Shown: positions 7,968-18,200 of the stretch, piece by piece
How the letters are laid out: each line of letters opens with the position of its first letter
Numbering within the stretch: the stretch's first letter is position 1
Origin: Jejuia sp040720935
GTDB lineage: Bacteria > Bacteroidota > Bacteroidia > Flavobacteriales > Flavobacteriaceae
Reading direction: 5' to 3'
DNA length: 64,000 bases
Assembly: GCF_040720935.1 (NCBI RefSeq)
Contig: NZ_JBFDAE010000020.1
Location: forward strand, 14,186 to 78,185
The notes under the pieces: generated by a model
What the model was told of the DNA's origin: nothing
Seen by the model: only the letters and a program-made list of their open reading frames with translations
Databases searched by the model: none
Position numbers and translations under genes: made by a program

Positions 7968-8408
7968 ATTTGTTTAAAATAACATGCTTTTTTTGCGAGA
8001 TGGGAAAGTCTTACGTCTTATATCTTGTAGCGAAGCGGTCTTTTGTCTTTTTAGTGGACATTAGTGAATACACATATATCAAACACAAGGATAACAATCC
8101 AAATCAAGATGATTAATAACAAATGGTTTTGAATGCATAATTTTCAAACCTAGGGCGCAATCATAGATATTTTATAGGATATGACATAAGAAATTTGTTT
8201 TCTTAAAAAATTTAACAAATAAAGTATCTAACATAATTGAATTACAATTGGCTCAAAACATTAAAGCATTGATTGTTAGTAATATATCGAATATCAATGT
8301 TAAAAGATTGTTAACGATTTGAACATATGTTTCACTTATAAACACATAAGTTTCCTTAAATACCTTAGTATTTCACAATCTTTGTATCTAAACTTTAACT
8401 AAATAAAT

Positions 8409-11400
8409 ATGAAAATTAATTTGCTTGAAAAGATGCTATTTAAAAAATGGCAATTCAAGGCTTGTTTAATTGTATTTCTGTGTTCGCTCGGAATGAATGC
8501 AATGCAAGCTCAAACAGTAACTGTCAAAGGTGTGGTTACAGGTGATGGTATCCCCCTAGCAGGAGCTAGTATAATTGTGGTGGGCACAAACAAAGGCGCT
8601 GTTACCGATTTTGATGGTAATTATGAAATTACCGCTGATACTAATAGTACACTACGCTTTAGTTATCTAGGTTATGTTAGCCAAGATGTGAAAGTCAACG
8701 GTCAAACTCAAATTGACGTTTCCATGAAAGAAGATGCTGCTGCACTTGATGAAGTAGTGGTAGTTGGGTATGGTACCCAAAAACGAAAGGAAATTACTGG
8801 TGCTGTAGGGCAGGTAAAAAATGAAGATTTAGCACTTAGTGCTACTGCCGATATTGGTACGGCGCTTCAAGGGCAAATAGCTGGTGTAAACGTTACGGCT
8901 TCAAGTGGTCAACCTGGTGCAGAATCTAATATCCTTATTCGTGGTATAAGTTCTGTGTTTGGTCAAAACTCCCCACTTTACGTTGTAGATGGTATTCCTT
9001 TTGATGGAGATCCAAAATTAAGTATCGACGAGATTGAAACTATTGATGTATTGAAAGATGGTGCCTCGGCAGCAATTTATGGTACACGTGGTTCTGCTGG
9101 TGTAATTCTTATTACAACTAAAAAAGGTAAAGAGGGTGTCATGAAGATGAATATCCATACTTATTATGGGTTACAATCTATCACATCCGGTTTACCTATA
9201 ATGGAAATAGAAGATTATTTATATACTAGACATTTAAGGCAAAACACTTTAAATGGTACCTTTTTTGGTAATACCTGGACACCAATTGTGCAAGGGCCAC
9301 ATCAGTTAACCAATAATACAAACCTATCAAAAGTTGTTGAAAATGACGCGGCACCACTTCAGAACCATAACTTGAGTATCTCTGGGGGTAAAGATGGTTT
9401 AGCATATAATATTAATGCATCTTTCTTTAAGCAAGATGGTATGTTAATCAATTCAAAATATGAACGATTTAATATTCGCGCAAACACACAATACAGAAAG
9501 GGTAAATGGAATATTTCCACAGGTTTAGGTTTTAGAATAGAAGAAAGAGATCGAGAGCCTTGGCAATTGTTATTACAATCTTATAAATATAACCCGTATT
9601 CTCAATTCTTAGACCCTAATACTACGAGTCTTGTTCATTCAGGCTCTCCTGATGATAATGATGCTTTAAATGTTTCTAATAACTTATTGAGATTAAAACA
9701 ATCAGATAGAGATAATGTAGATAGTTTTGATGCCAATATTTCAGCGAGATACGATGTTAGCGAGAGCTTCTCTTATACATTTAGGGCGGGTATGAATTAC
9801 TCTAATGGAACAAGAGTTACCATTAACCCCGTATTTAGACAGTTTACTGAGGAAGGTCAATTAATACCACCTACACAGCGTTCTGGAATTAAAGAACAAT
9901 ATTCAAGACGAACAAAACATACTTTAGAGAATATCTTAAACTATAAAAAGAGTTTTGGAGATCATAATGTTCAATTAACAGGTTTGTTTTCTGCAGAAAC
10001 TTCTTTTGCAAGACAAACGTTTGCAGATAAAAGAGATTTATTAAGTAATGAAATTACTAATCTTGACGGTGCTTTAAGAGATTCTGATGTTGGTAACTCT
10101 GGTGGACTATGGAACAACAGAACCATCAACTTAATAGGTTTAATGGCCAGAGCACAATACAACTATAAAGGTAAATACCTATTTAGTGGAGCGGTAAGAC
10201 GTGATGGCTCTTCTCAATTTGGTGAAAATAATAGATGGGGAACATTTCCTTCTGCTTCTGTAGGTTGGAATGTTTCAGATGAAGGGTTTTGGGAGCCCAT
10301 TAAAAGTTTTGCGACCTCATTAAAGCTTAGAGCTGGTGTAGGTACAGTTGGTAATGATGGTTTTGAACCCTACAGTAACCAACCAACAATTACAATAGAT
10401 AGAGATGCAATCTTTGGGCCTGAAGAAAGAGACAATCTGATTTTAGGAGCTATTCAAACCCAATTTAAAAATGCAGATGTGAAATGGGAAACATCCGTTT
10501 CTAAAAACGTAGGTTTTGATTTGGGACTGTTTAAAAATAAGTTAAGTATATCGGCAGATTTTTATCAAAACGATAAAGAGGATTTATTATTACCTTTATT
10601 ATTACCACCAACAACTGGAGCTGGAGAAGGTTCTACGGTAGTCATTAACGTTGGCGATATGACCAATAAAGGTATGGAGTGGACGGTAAACTATAAGCAT
10701 AGTGGCGATAAGCTAACTTGGGATGCAGGCGCAACATTCACAAAAAACACAAACGAAGTAACGCGTATGAGCGGTTCCAATGATATTTTGTACCTTGATA
10801 ATAGTAAGGTGGTACAAGATAATGGTGAAGATTTAGTATCTGTTGTAGCCGAAGGGTTTCCTGCTGGTTCTTTTTTCTTAATAAGAACTGATGGTATTAT
10901 TGACGATCAACAAGAATTGGATGCATATAATACGCTAATAGGTGGCACCGCTAATCTTGGAGATTTAAAATATGTTGATGCGCTTACAGAAGATACGGAT
11001 GGTGATGGCATCCCAGATGCTGGTGATGGTGTTATTGACATCAACGATAGACAATTTTCTGGTAGCGGCTTACCAGAGTTCGAAATTGGTTTTAATTTCG
11101 GAGCAAAATACAAAGCCTTTGATTTTGCAATGCAATGGTACGGCGCATTTAACGGGGAGATAATGAACGGTAGTAAAGCTTGGGCTTATAAAGCAGGTAC
11201 TCACCAAGATTTAGTACACCAATGGACGGCTCAAAACCCTACATCTCTAATCCCTACTGATAGAAGAGGAAATCATGATAATTATAGAGGTCATACAGAT
11301 TTCTGGTTAGAAGATGCAACTTTTGTGAGATTACGTAACATTGCTTTAGGATATACAATACCTAAAGATTTTATAGAAAAGCACGGTATATCAAATTTCA

Positions 11401-11555
11401 GAATATATCTTTCAGCACAAAACCCTTTAACAATTACTGATTATACCGGTTTTGATCCAGAAGTAGGAAACAACGGTTTAAGCACAAGAGGTTTAGATAG
11501 AGGTAGTTATCCTATAAGTTCTAGTTTTAGATTTGGAGTGCAAATTGGATTTTAA
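8409..11555 (+). CDS. SusC-like TonB-dependent outer-membrane transporter
   Basis: A protein of 1048 residues, the usual size for SusC/RagA transporters. The N-terminal signal peptide ends around MNAMQAQ. It is followed by a carboxypeptidase-regulatory-like domain (about 37-115: GVVTGDGIPLAGASIIVVGT...DFDGNYEI), then the plug with the family marks EVVVVGYGTQKR, GQIAGVNV, IRGISS and YVVDGIPFDG, and an outer-membrane beta-barrel ending in an aromatic residue (VQIGF). It imports glycan oligosaccharides across the outer membrane using TonB energy and pairs with the SusD protein encoded 62 bases downstream. The gene opens a PUL with GH86 and sulfatase genes, so the likely cargo is sulfated galactan oligosaccharide. 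A near-consensus -7 box lies at 8377. Confidence 0.95.
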   Translation: MKINLLEKMLFKKWQFKACLIVFLCSLGMNAMQAQTVTVKGVVTGDGIPLAGASIIVVGTNKGAVTDFDGNYEITADTNSTLRFSYLGYVSQDVKVNGQTQIDVSMKEDAAALDEVVVVGYGTQKRKEITGAVGQVKNEDLALSATADIGTALQGQIAGVNVTASSGQPGAESNILIRGISSVFGQNSPLYVVDGIPFDGDPKLSIDEIETIDVLKDGASAAIYGTRGSAGVILITTKKGKEGVMKMNIHTYYGLQSITSGLPIMEIEDYLYTRHLRQNTLNGTFFGNTWTPIVQGPHQLTNNTNLSKVVENDAAPLQNHNLSISGGKDGLAYNINASFFKQDGMLINSKYERFNIRANTQYRKGKWNISTGLGFRIEERDREPWQLLLQSYKYNPYSQFLDPNTTSLVHSGSPDDNDALNVSNNLLRLKQSDRDNVDSFDANISARYDVSESFSYTFRAGMNYSNGTRVTINPVFRQFTEEGQLIPPTQRSGIKEQYSRRTKHTLENILNYKKSFGDHNVQLTGLFSAETSFARQTFADKRDLLSNEITNLDGALRDSDVGNSGGLWNNRTINLIGLMARAQYNYKGKYLFSGAVRRDGSSQFGENNRWGTFPSASVGWNVSDEGFWEPIKSFATSLKLRAGVGTVGNDGFEPYSNQPTITIDRDAIFGPEERDNLILGAIQTQFKNADVKWETSVSKNVGFDLGLFKNKLSISADFYQNDKEDLLLPLLLPPTTGAGEGSTVVINVGDMTNKGMEWTVNYKHSGDKLTWDAGATFTKNTNEVTRMSGSNDILYLDNSKVVQDNGEDLVSVVAEGFPAGSFFLIRTDGIIDDQQELDAYNTLIGGTANLGDLKYVDALTEDTDGDGIPDAGDGVIDINDRQFSGSGLPEFEIGFNFGAKYKAFDFAMQWYGAFNGEIMNGSKAWAYKAGTHQDLVHQWTAQNPTSLIPTDRRGNHDNYRGHTDFWLEDATFVRLRNIALGYTIPKDFIEKHGISNFRIYLSAQNPLTITDYTGFDPEVGNNGLSTRGLDRGSYPISSSFRFGVQIGF

Positions 11556-11617
11556 TTGTTAAATTTGATAAAAAAATGAATAAAACGAATATAAATACTA
11601 ACAAATACTTATAAATT

Positions 11618-13486
11618 ATGAAAAAGACAATATTTAAAAAAATGGTGTTTTTGTTAGTATCCTCTGTAGTTATCTTTGGTTGCGCCGAAGATTTTCTAGA
11701 GGAAACTAACCCAATACAACTATCTACTGATAGTTTTTGGAAAAATTTAAACGATCTTAATACAGGATTAACTGCTGTATATAATTCATTAAAAGACGGT
11801 AATACTACCTCTATAGCAAATGAATTAAATAGAAGTGATATGACCTATCCAGGTTTTGGAAGACCAAATGCTACCAATGAATATTGGTTACAGACCTTTA
11901 ATAATTCATCAAGTGCCCCTAATGGAAAATGGGCATCGCTATATAGAGGGATTTTTAGAGCAAATCAAGTTTTGGAAGCGGCAGAACGGTTATATCCAGA
12001 TTTTAGCGCAGAAACCAAAGAAGATGCAGATATAGTTATCGGCCAAGCTAGGGCTTTAAGAGGGCTGTTTTACTTTTATTTACATTCTGGATTTAATAGG
12101 GGTGCGGTGCCAATTTTTGATTTTGTACCAAGGGTAGAATCAGAGTTTTATGAGTCTATCCAACCAGCTAGTGTAGTACAGGAATTTTTCAGAGCAGATT
12201 TGGAGTATGCAATAACTGTACTCCCTAAGTCCTACGATTCTGGGCAAGAAGGACGCATAACGGGTGGTGCAGCAATAGCACTTCTAGCAAAAAGCTACCT
12301 TTACGAAGGCGATTACCCAAGAGCAGCGGCTCTTTTTAAACTAATTATAGATGAAGGACCTTATTCCTTAACTCCAGATATAGGGAGTAATTTCACAACC
12401 AGAGATGAATTTAATGAAGAGTCTATTTTAGAGATTGGATATTCTTTAAATTATAAGAATGAACTTCCTCCTTTTGGAGAAGATCAAAACTCTAACACAC
12501 TGAATTTTGTATTTAGCCCAGCAAATGTAGGTGGGTGGAGAAGCACTTACCCTGCATTATGGTTAAATTTAAAATACCAAAGAGATCCTTTGGATATGCA
12601 AGACCCAAGAAACACGGTAACTAGAATCAGGCGTATGCCAAATGGTTTACCTGCCTTATATGCTGAGGGAGAACTTGATGAAAATGGTGTAGCACGTAGC
12701 CAAGGTGAGATAAAGATGGATGTAGATGTTCCAAGAATTTATTCATTACGTACGTCAGCATCTATTGCTTTAGTTGGTGATTGGGATACAGATTATTATG
12801 GGCTTCCAACGCCACAAGGAACTTTATTTAATAATAATGAACACAGTTATTGGAGAAAATATACAAACTGGGATATTACTAGAAACGAAAAATCCATTTC
12901 TAACGAAGTACCACGCTCAGGTGTCAATGTAAGGTTGATTCGCTTAGCGGATGTGTATTTAATGTATGCAGAATGCTTAATCTCAGGAGGTACCAATAAT
13001 GCAGGTGTTGAAGAAGCACTAGTATATATAAATAGAGTAAGAAGACGGTCTGGTGTTAGATTATTGGGAATGACAGGTACTGGTGAGTACCCTGTTAATG
13101 ACCATGATGATGTTCAATATACTGCTAATACTTTAATGGAGCATTTAATGTATGTTGAAAGACCCTTAGAGTTATCTGCTGAAGGCAATGCTATTCGAAC
13201 CATAGATTTACGTCGTTGGGGCATCACTAAGGCTAGGTTCAAAGAACTGTCCGAAAGAGTGTATTATAATGACCATTTTAAGTATGAAGATGAAGATGGC
13301 GACCCTAAAACGCGATGGAACTCTGTTGTTTCTGATGAGCCAACACCATTGAGTGGCGATGAGCCATTTGAAAATTGGACTGAGTTTGTACAGGCTGCTG
13401 CAAATTATGTAGAAGGCAGACATGCCTATTGGCCTGTACCAAATAGTGAAGAAACTGCTAATCCTAAACTTTACGGTGCTCAATAA
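11618..13486 (+). CDS. SusD/RagB-like glycan-binding lipoprotein
   Basis: A protein of 622 residues. The signal peptide ends in a lipobox (VVIFGC), so the mature protein is a lipoprotein, normally exposed on the cell surface as the lid of SusC. Family features are DFLEETNPIQLSTDSFW at the mature N-terminus, tetratricopeptide-like helices (GQARALRGLFYFYLH, AIALLAKSYLYEGDY), and the C-terminal RagB/SusD region (RLADVYLMYAECL, YINRVRRR, ERPLELSAEGNAIRTIDLRRWG, YWPVPNSE). It binds oligosaccharide and passes it to the transporter. Spacing and orientation indicate one operon with the preceding and following genes. Confidence 0.95.
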   Translation: MKKTIFKKMVFLLVSSVVIFGCAEDFLEETNPIQLSTDSFWKNLNDLNTGLTAVYNSLKDGNTTSIANELNRSDMTYPGFGRPNATNEYWLQTFNNSSSAPNGKWASLYRGIFRANQVLEAAERLYPDFSAETKEDADIVIGQARALRGLFYFYLHSGFNRGAVPIFDFVPRVESEFYESIQPASVVQEFFRADLEYAITVLPKSYDSGQEGRITGGAAIALLAKSYLYEGDYPRAAALFKLIIDEGPYSLTPDIGSNFTTRDEFNEESILEIGYSLNYKNELPPFGEDQNSNTLNFVFSPANVGGWRSTYPALWLNLKYQRDPLDMQDPRNTVTRIRRMPNGLPALYAEGELDENGVARSQGEIKMDVDVPRIYSLRTSASIALVGDWDTDYYGLPTPQGTLFNNNEHSYWRKYTNWDITRNEKSISNEVPRSGVNVRLIRLADVYLMYAECLISGGTNNAGVEEALVYINRVRRRSGVRLLGMTGTGEYPVNDHDDVQYTANTLMEHLMYVERPLELSAEGNAIRTIDLRRWGITKARFKELSERVYYNDHFKYEDEDGDPKTRWNSVVSDEPTPLSGDEPFENWTEFVQAAANYVEGRHAYWPVPNSEETANPKLYGAQ

Positions 13487-13532
13487 AAGCACTATGCTTT
13501 AAATGTGTATTACAACAATAAAATTTTAAAAT

Positions 13533-15101
13533 ATGAAAAATAATATAATTTTAACTTGTCTTATTTTGGCAATCACTTTTATTGGTTGTCAAAAAGACGA
13601 TGAATATGATGCTCCAAATTCGTTTTCGGATGTTGGGTGGTATATAGGTTATCCTGTTAACCCTTTGCCAGATACTTTATTGATCAATAAGGATGATTAC
13701 ATCTCTTTTTCAGATCTATCCCAAAGTGCAACAACTCACAAATGGGAAATAGAATCTGGTAACTTTTTTCTGGACCATCCTATAAAACGTAATGATTCTG
13801 TGTTTGATGATAAGATAATAGGATCTGGTTCTATAGCCGATAAAACGGTTAGTGTTTGGTTTAGAAAATCAGGATTTAACAAGGTGAAATTTATCAATAC
13901 ATTCAAGGAAAAAGTAACTTTCAGAGGACCTGGATTTACCATAGAAGCAGATTCTGTTGGACCTGGCGAGTGGCTAATAGATAATACATTTGTTGTAGAT
14001 GTCTATGATTCTATTGTACCAATTATAAGAATTGAACAAGACGGCGTTGTATTAGATCATGAGAATCCAAATGATACCATTTTTGTTGAAGCAGGTGGAT
14101 CTTTAGATTTCTTTGATTTAACAACACAAGGAAGACCAGACGATTGGGAATGGAGTATTGGGGGCTCAAGGAATTTTGAGCAAAACCCTACCATAGTTTT
14201 AAAGAAGCTAGGTACTTTTCAAGGTCAATTAGAATTAAGAAGAGCAGGCCTAAATATTCCTGGAGATTATGAACAATATAAAATTCCAGCACCATTTAAG
14301 GTTATTCCTTCAAGTCAACCATTTGTTGTGATTCCAGAGGATATTATTGAGCTTGAAGACCAAACCATACAAGTACCTTTTAATGGTGAGTTTGCTCCTT
14401 TCTTGAATCAAAAACAATACTTTACGGTAACTTTAAATGGGGTGGAAACTACCAATTTTGATTTAGCAATAAATTCAAATGATGCTACTATTTTAGATAT
14501 TAAATTTAATGAAACCATTTACCGTAATGATACTATCACGGTAAGTTACGATGGTAACGGTACACTAGAATCTACAGATACGAGATCTCCAGTTGCTTTT
14601 GGTCCAGAAACTGTAAAAATGTTCCAACATGAAGTTGTGGTTTTTGATTTTGAGGACGGAGGCGTAAATTGGACTGCGCATCCAGAAAATTTAGCAACAA
14701 CAACAATTACACCGTCCACAGAACAAGCTGCAAGTGGCGCTTTTAGTTTAAAAGTAGATGCTGCCGCTTCGGGTAACTGGTCTTCATTTAGAAATTTAGT
14801 GGATCAATATTCTCTTACTGCAGGTGTTAAATACCAAATGGAATATAAAATATATAAGGTAGCAGGTGCTGCTATAAATATGAATGGGCCTTGGATTGCT
14901 AAAGATGGTGGTGGCACCGTAGTGCAGTTTTGGAACAATACTGTTAAAGATGCTCCAGCAGATACTTGGGTAACTGTGAGTCCTGGTGGAAGATATACTG
15001 CAGCAGAGACAGCTGATTTCTATGAAATATATATTAGACATAACGGTCAAGGCGTTTTATACTTTGATGATATTAAAATTTTAATAACTGACGAAAGATA
15101 G
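13533..15101 (+). CDS. Surface glycan-binding-type lipoprotein with C-terminal CBM-like domain
   Basis: A 522-residue protein. The lipobox TFIGC gives a lipoprotein. Middle residues (about 55-280) show PKD/Ig-like beta repeats (VGWYIGYP..., WEWSIGGSRNF...). Residues about 370-520 form a jelly-roll carbohydrate-binding module of the CBM4/9 type (FDFEDGGVNWTAHPEN, SGAFSLKVDAA, YFDDIKILI). It occupies the SusE/SusF position directly after SusD, so it probably captures polysaccharide at the cell surface. I cannot name the ligand from sequence; the operon points to red-algal galactan. A strong terminator follows. Confidence 0.8.
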   Translation: MKNNIILTCLILAITFIGCQKDDEYDAPNSFSDVGWYIGYPVNPLPDTLLINKDDYISFSDLSQSATTHKWEIESGNFFLDHPIKRNDSVFDDKIIGSGSIADKTVSVWFRKSGFNKVKFINTFKEKVTFRGPGFTIEADSVGPGEWLIDNTFVVDVYDSIVPIIRIEQDGVVLDHENPNDTIFVEAGGSLDFFDLTTQGRPDDWEWSIGGSRNFEQNPTIVLKKLGTFQGQLELRRAGLNIPGDYEQYKIPAPFKVIPSSQPFVVIPEDIIELEDQTIQVPFNGEFAPFLNQKQYFTVTLNGVETTNFDLAINSNDATILDIKFNETIYRNDTITVSYDGNGTLESTDTRSPVAFGPETVKMFQHEVVVFDFEDGGVNWTAHPENLATTTITPSTEQAASGAFSLKVDAAASGNWSSFRNLVDQYSLTAGVKYQMEYKIYKVAGAAINMNGPWIAKDGGGTVVQFWNNTVKDAPADTWVTVSPGGRYTAAETADFYEIYIRHNGQGVLYFDDIKILITDER

Positions 15102-15132
15102 ATTTTAGTCATTTTTATATCATAATTTTAAT

Positions 15133-15167
15133 AAAAAGCCTGTTTGATTTTCAAACAGGCTTTTTTA
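15133..15167 (+). terminator. Terminator after the SusCD operon
   Basis: AAAGCCTGTTTGA / TCAAACAGGCTTT, a 13-base stem with a three-base loop followed by T residues. It separates the SusC-SusD-SGBP unit from the next gene. Confidence 0.9.
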
Positions 15168-15172
15168 CCTTA

Positions 15173-15180
15173 TATCTTTG
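15173..15180 (+). promoter_or_regulatory. Promoter -7 box for the haloperoxidase-fusion gene
   Basis: TATCTTTG is a perfect TAnnTTTG box, 48 bases before the ATG at 15229 and directly behind the terminator. A TTTG at 15143-15146 lies somewhat too far upstream for an ideal -33 box, so only the -7 part is firm. Confidence 0.55.
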
Positions 15181-15228
15181 TATCAAGAAATAGAAACAGT
15201 TACTTTTTTAACATTTTTTTAAGCTGAA

Positions 15229-18200
15229 ATGCCTAATACTCCAAAACACTATTTTTTATTTTTTTTAAATGCATCGCTGTTTTTCAATGTGTTTACAGCT
15301 AGTGTTGCCCAAAATTTTCAGCGTAGCGAGACTATTGTAGGTTTTAGTAGTCTTGACCAAAATAATGGAGCAGCAGTCGCAGATTATGATGGCGATTTGG
15401 ATTTAGACATTTTTGTTGTTGCCAAGCTTAGAGATTCAGAATTTAAGGCATATTCGAAAAGTAGGCTTTTTAGAAATAATAGTAACGGCACATTTACTGA
15501 TGTTACTCAAGAATCTAAACTGGTAAACCTTCTTTTTGAAGATGAGGTTTCTATCGAAGATTCTGCCACAGATGGTTTTAAAAATGGTGTGGCTTGGGGC
15601 GATTATGATAATGATGGGTTTCCTGATATTTTTTTTACATACACAACCAAGGTGCAATTATTTCATAATAACGGCGATGGCACGTTTAGCGATGTAACGG
15701 ATGCCGTTGGTATTCAAAAGGTAAATAACTGCTCAAATACAGGGGCAACATGGTTTGATGCTAATAACGATGGTTTTTTGGATATTTATATTTCAGATTG
15801 GGACAGTTGCGATTATAATAATTTCTATATCAATAATGGCAATGGCACATTTAGAAATGCGGCCTCTGACTACTTTTCAAATGCCCGAAAAAGTACCTAC
15901 ACAAGCATACCATTCGATTTTAATCAAGATGGATGGATGGATTTGTACGTCACACAGGATTTTGAAGATCATAACGAAACCTTTATCAACCAAAACGGGA
16001 TGGGCTTTGTGGAACAATCAGGCCTATATGGTATGGATCATGTTGGTGAAGATATGGGATTGGCTATTGGCGACATCAATAACGATGGCTTCTTTGATTT
16101 CTATATAACGACCATCAATAAAAATGTGTTATTAACAAATAAAGGCGATAATACATTTAGGGATTTGGCAGGTTCATATGATGTACTAAATACTGGTTGG
16201 GCTTGGGGCACTATTTTTGCCGATTTTGATTTAGACGGTGACGAAGATTTATTTGTTACCAATGGTTACAAAGAAAATACGCCTGTTCAAGAAAGAAACT
16301 ATTACTTTAAAAACCAGCATGCACAAGGACAAGCTATTTTTACAGATGCAACATTTAGTGCTAGTTTATTTGATGTAGCAACAAGTGTAACACCAGTAGC
16401 GTTTGACTATGATAATGATGGCGATTTAGATTTATTTGTGAGCAATAGCGATAAAGCATCTATTTTTTATGAAAATAAAACCGCTGATTCCGATGAGAAT
16501 TTAAATTGGTTTAAGGTAGCTCTGCAAGGCACGGTTTCCAATAGAGATGCCATAGGCGCAATAGTCTCTGTGACTACAAATATGGGAACACAACACCGTT
16601 ACAATGCATCCATAACCCATTTGTCTCAAAGTTTAAAACCCCTTCATTTTGGTTTAGATTCCACTAATGAAATTTCAGAAGTAAAAATTAAATGGCCATC
16701 AGGTATTATAGAAACCTATACCGATTTTACTGCCAATCAATCTATACTGTTTACTGAAAATAATGGGTTTAAGGTTCATGAAATTCCTGTAGTTGAAAAA
16801 CTAACAGGATGTACAGATCCATTATCATGCTCCTACAATCCGTTGGCAACCATTGAAGATAACTCTTGTGAATATCTGACTTCCGGTGCAATTACTGGCT
16901 CTAAAACTTCAGGATTTTTAAATACTGAAACATATAGTTATGAGTCATCTTCAAGCGGTAGTGTTTATAATTGGTCTGTATCTGGAGGAGACATCATTCA
17001 AGGACAAAATACAAATACTATTTCCGTAAAATGGGGTGTTGCTACTATAGGAGAAATAATAGTTAAAGAAACCAATCCCGAGTGTTCGAGTGAAGCAATA
17101 ACTTTACAGGTTAATTTGTCTGTTTCAAAATTATCTGAAGAACATTCTATGGCGCGCTTATGGAATGAGGCTTTATTGAATGCTATTCGAGGGGATTTTG
17201 CAAGACCAACAGTACATGCCAGAAATTTGTTTCATACAAGCATTGCGTTATATGATGCTTGGGCAATGTATGATGATAATGCCAAAACGTATTTAGTTGA
17301 TGCTACTATAGATAAATTTAAAACAACTGAAGACAAGCAAATTGCAAGAGCAAAAACAATGAGCTACGCAGCATACCGTTTGCTATCCCATAGGTTTAAA
17401 AACTCTCCAAATATTGAAGAATCCCAGAAATTATTTGATTTTTTAATGGATGAATTTGAGTACGATATTAATTTTTTATCTACAGATTATTCAGAAGGAA
17501 ATGCGGCAGCTTTAGGCAATTTTATTGCTAAAACCATTATTGAGTTTGGTAATTCAGACGGCGCAAGAGAGTCCTCTGGTTACGGTAACGCGTTCTACCA
17601 ACCCGTTAATGAGGCTCTATTTCCGTTTAATAGAGGGAACTCAAGTTTAACAAATCCCAATCGTTGGCAGCCATTAGCTTTAAAGCAGTTTATAGATCAA
17701 AGTGGAAATTTAATTTTAGGTTCAAAACCAGACTTTTTAAGCCCTGAGTGGGGGGCAGTAACTCCTTTTTCCTTAACAGATGAAGTTAAAAACACCTTCA
17801 ATAGAGATGGCAATAATTATGGTGTCTATCACGATCCAAAAGCACCTCCTTATTTAAATATGAACGTTAATGATGGTTCAAGTGAATCTTATAAATGGGG
17901 GTTTTCTATGGTATCGGTATGGGGAGCGCATTTAGACCCAACAGATAATGTGTTATGGGATATATCTCCAAAGTCTATAGGGAATATTGATATTTCAAAT
18001 TTACCCTCTGGTTTTGAGGATTACTCAAGTTTCTATAAGTATTTTGAAGGTGGAGATATTGGTAAAGGGCATACTGTAAATCCTTATACCAATGCACCTT
18101 ATGAAGAACAAATTATTCCAAGAGGTGATTATACAAGGGTTTTAGCTGAGTTTTGGGCAGACGGGCCAGATTCTGAAACGCCACCGGGACATTGGTTTGC

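Larger units (their letters stand above)
7200..8408. other. Intergenic region, largely without genes
   Basis: About 1.2 kb with no convincing gene. It contains the initiator-tRNA fragment (7533) and a strong terminator (7933), described separately. A stretch at about 7690-7890 is richer in GC than its surroundings and may be a decayed element; a 64-residue reverse frame there has no recognisable domain. Near 8321 is the palindrome AACATATGTT. AATCTTTG at 8377-8384 is one base away from a Bacteroidetes -7 box and may serve the SusC gene. Confidence 0.5.
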
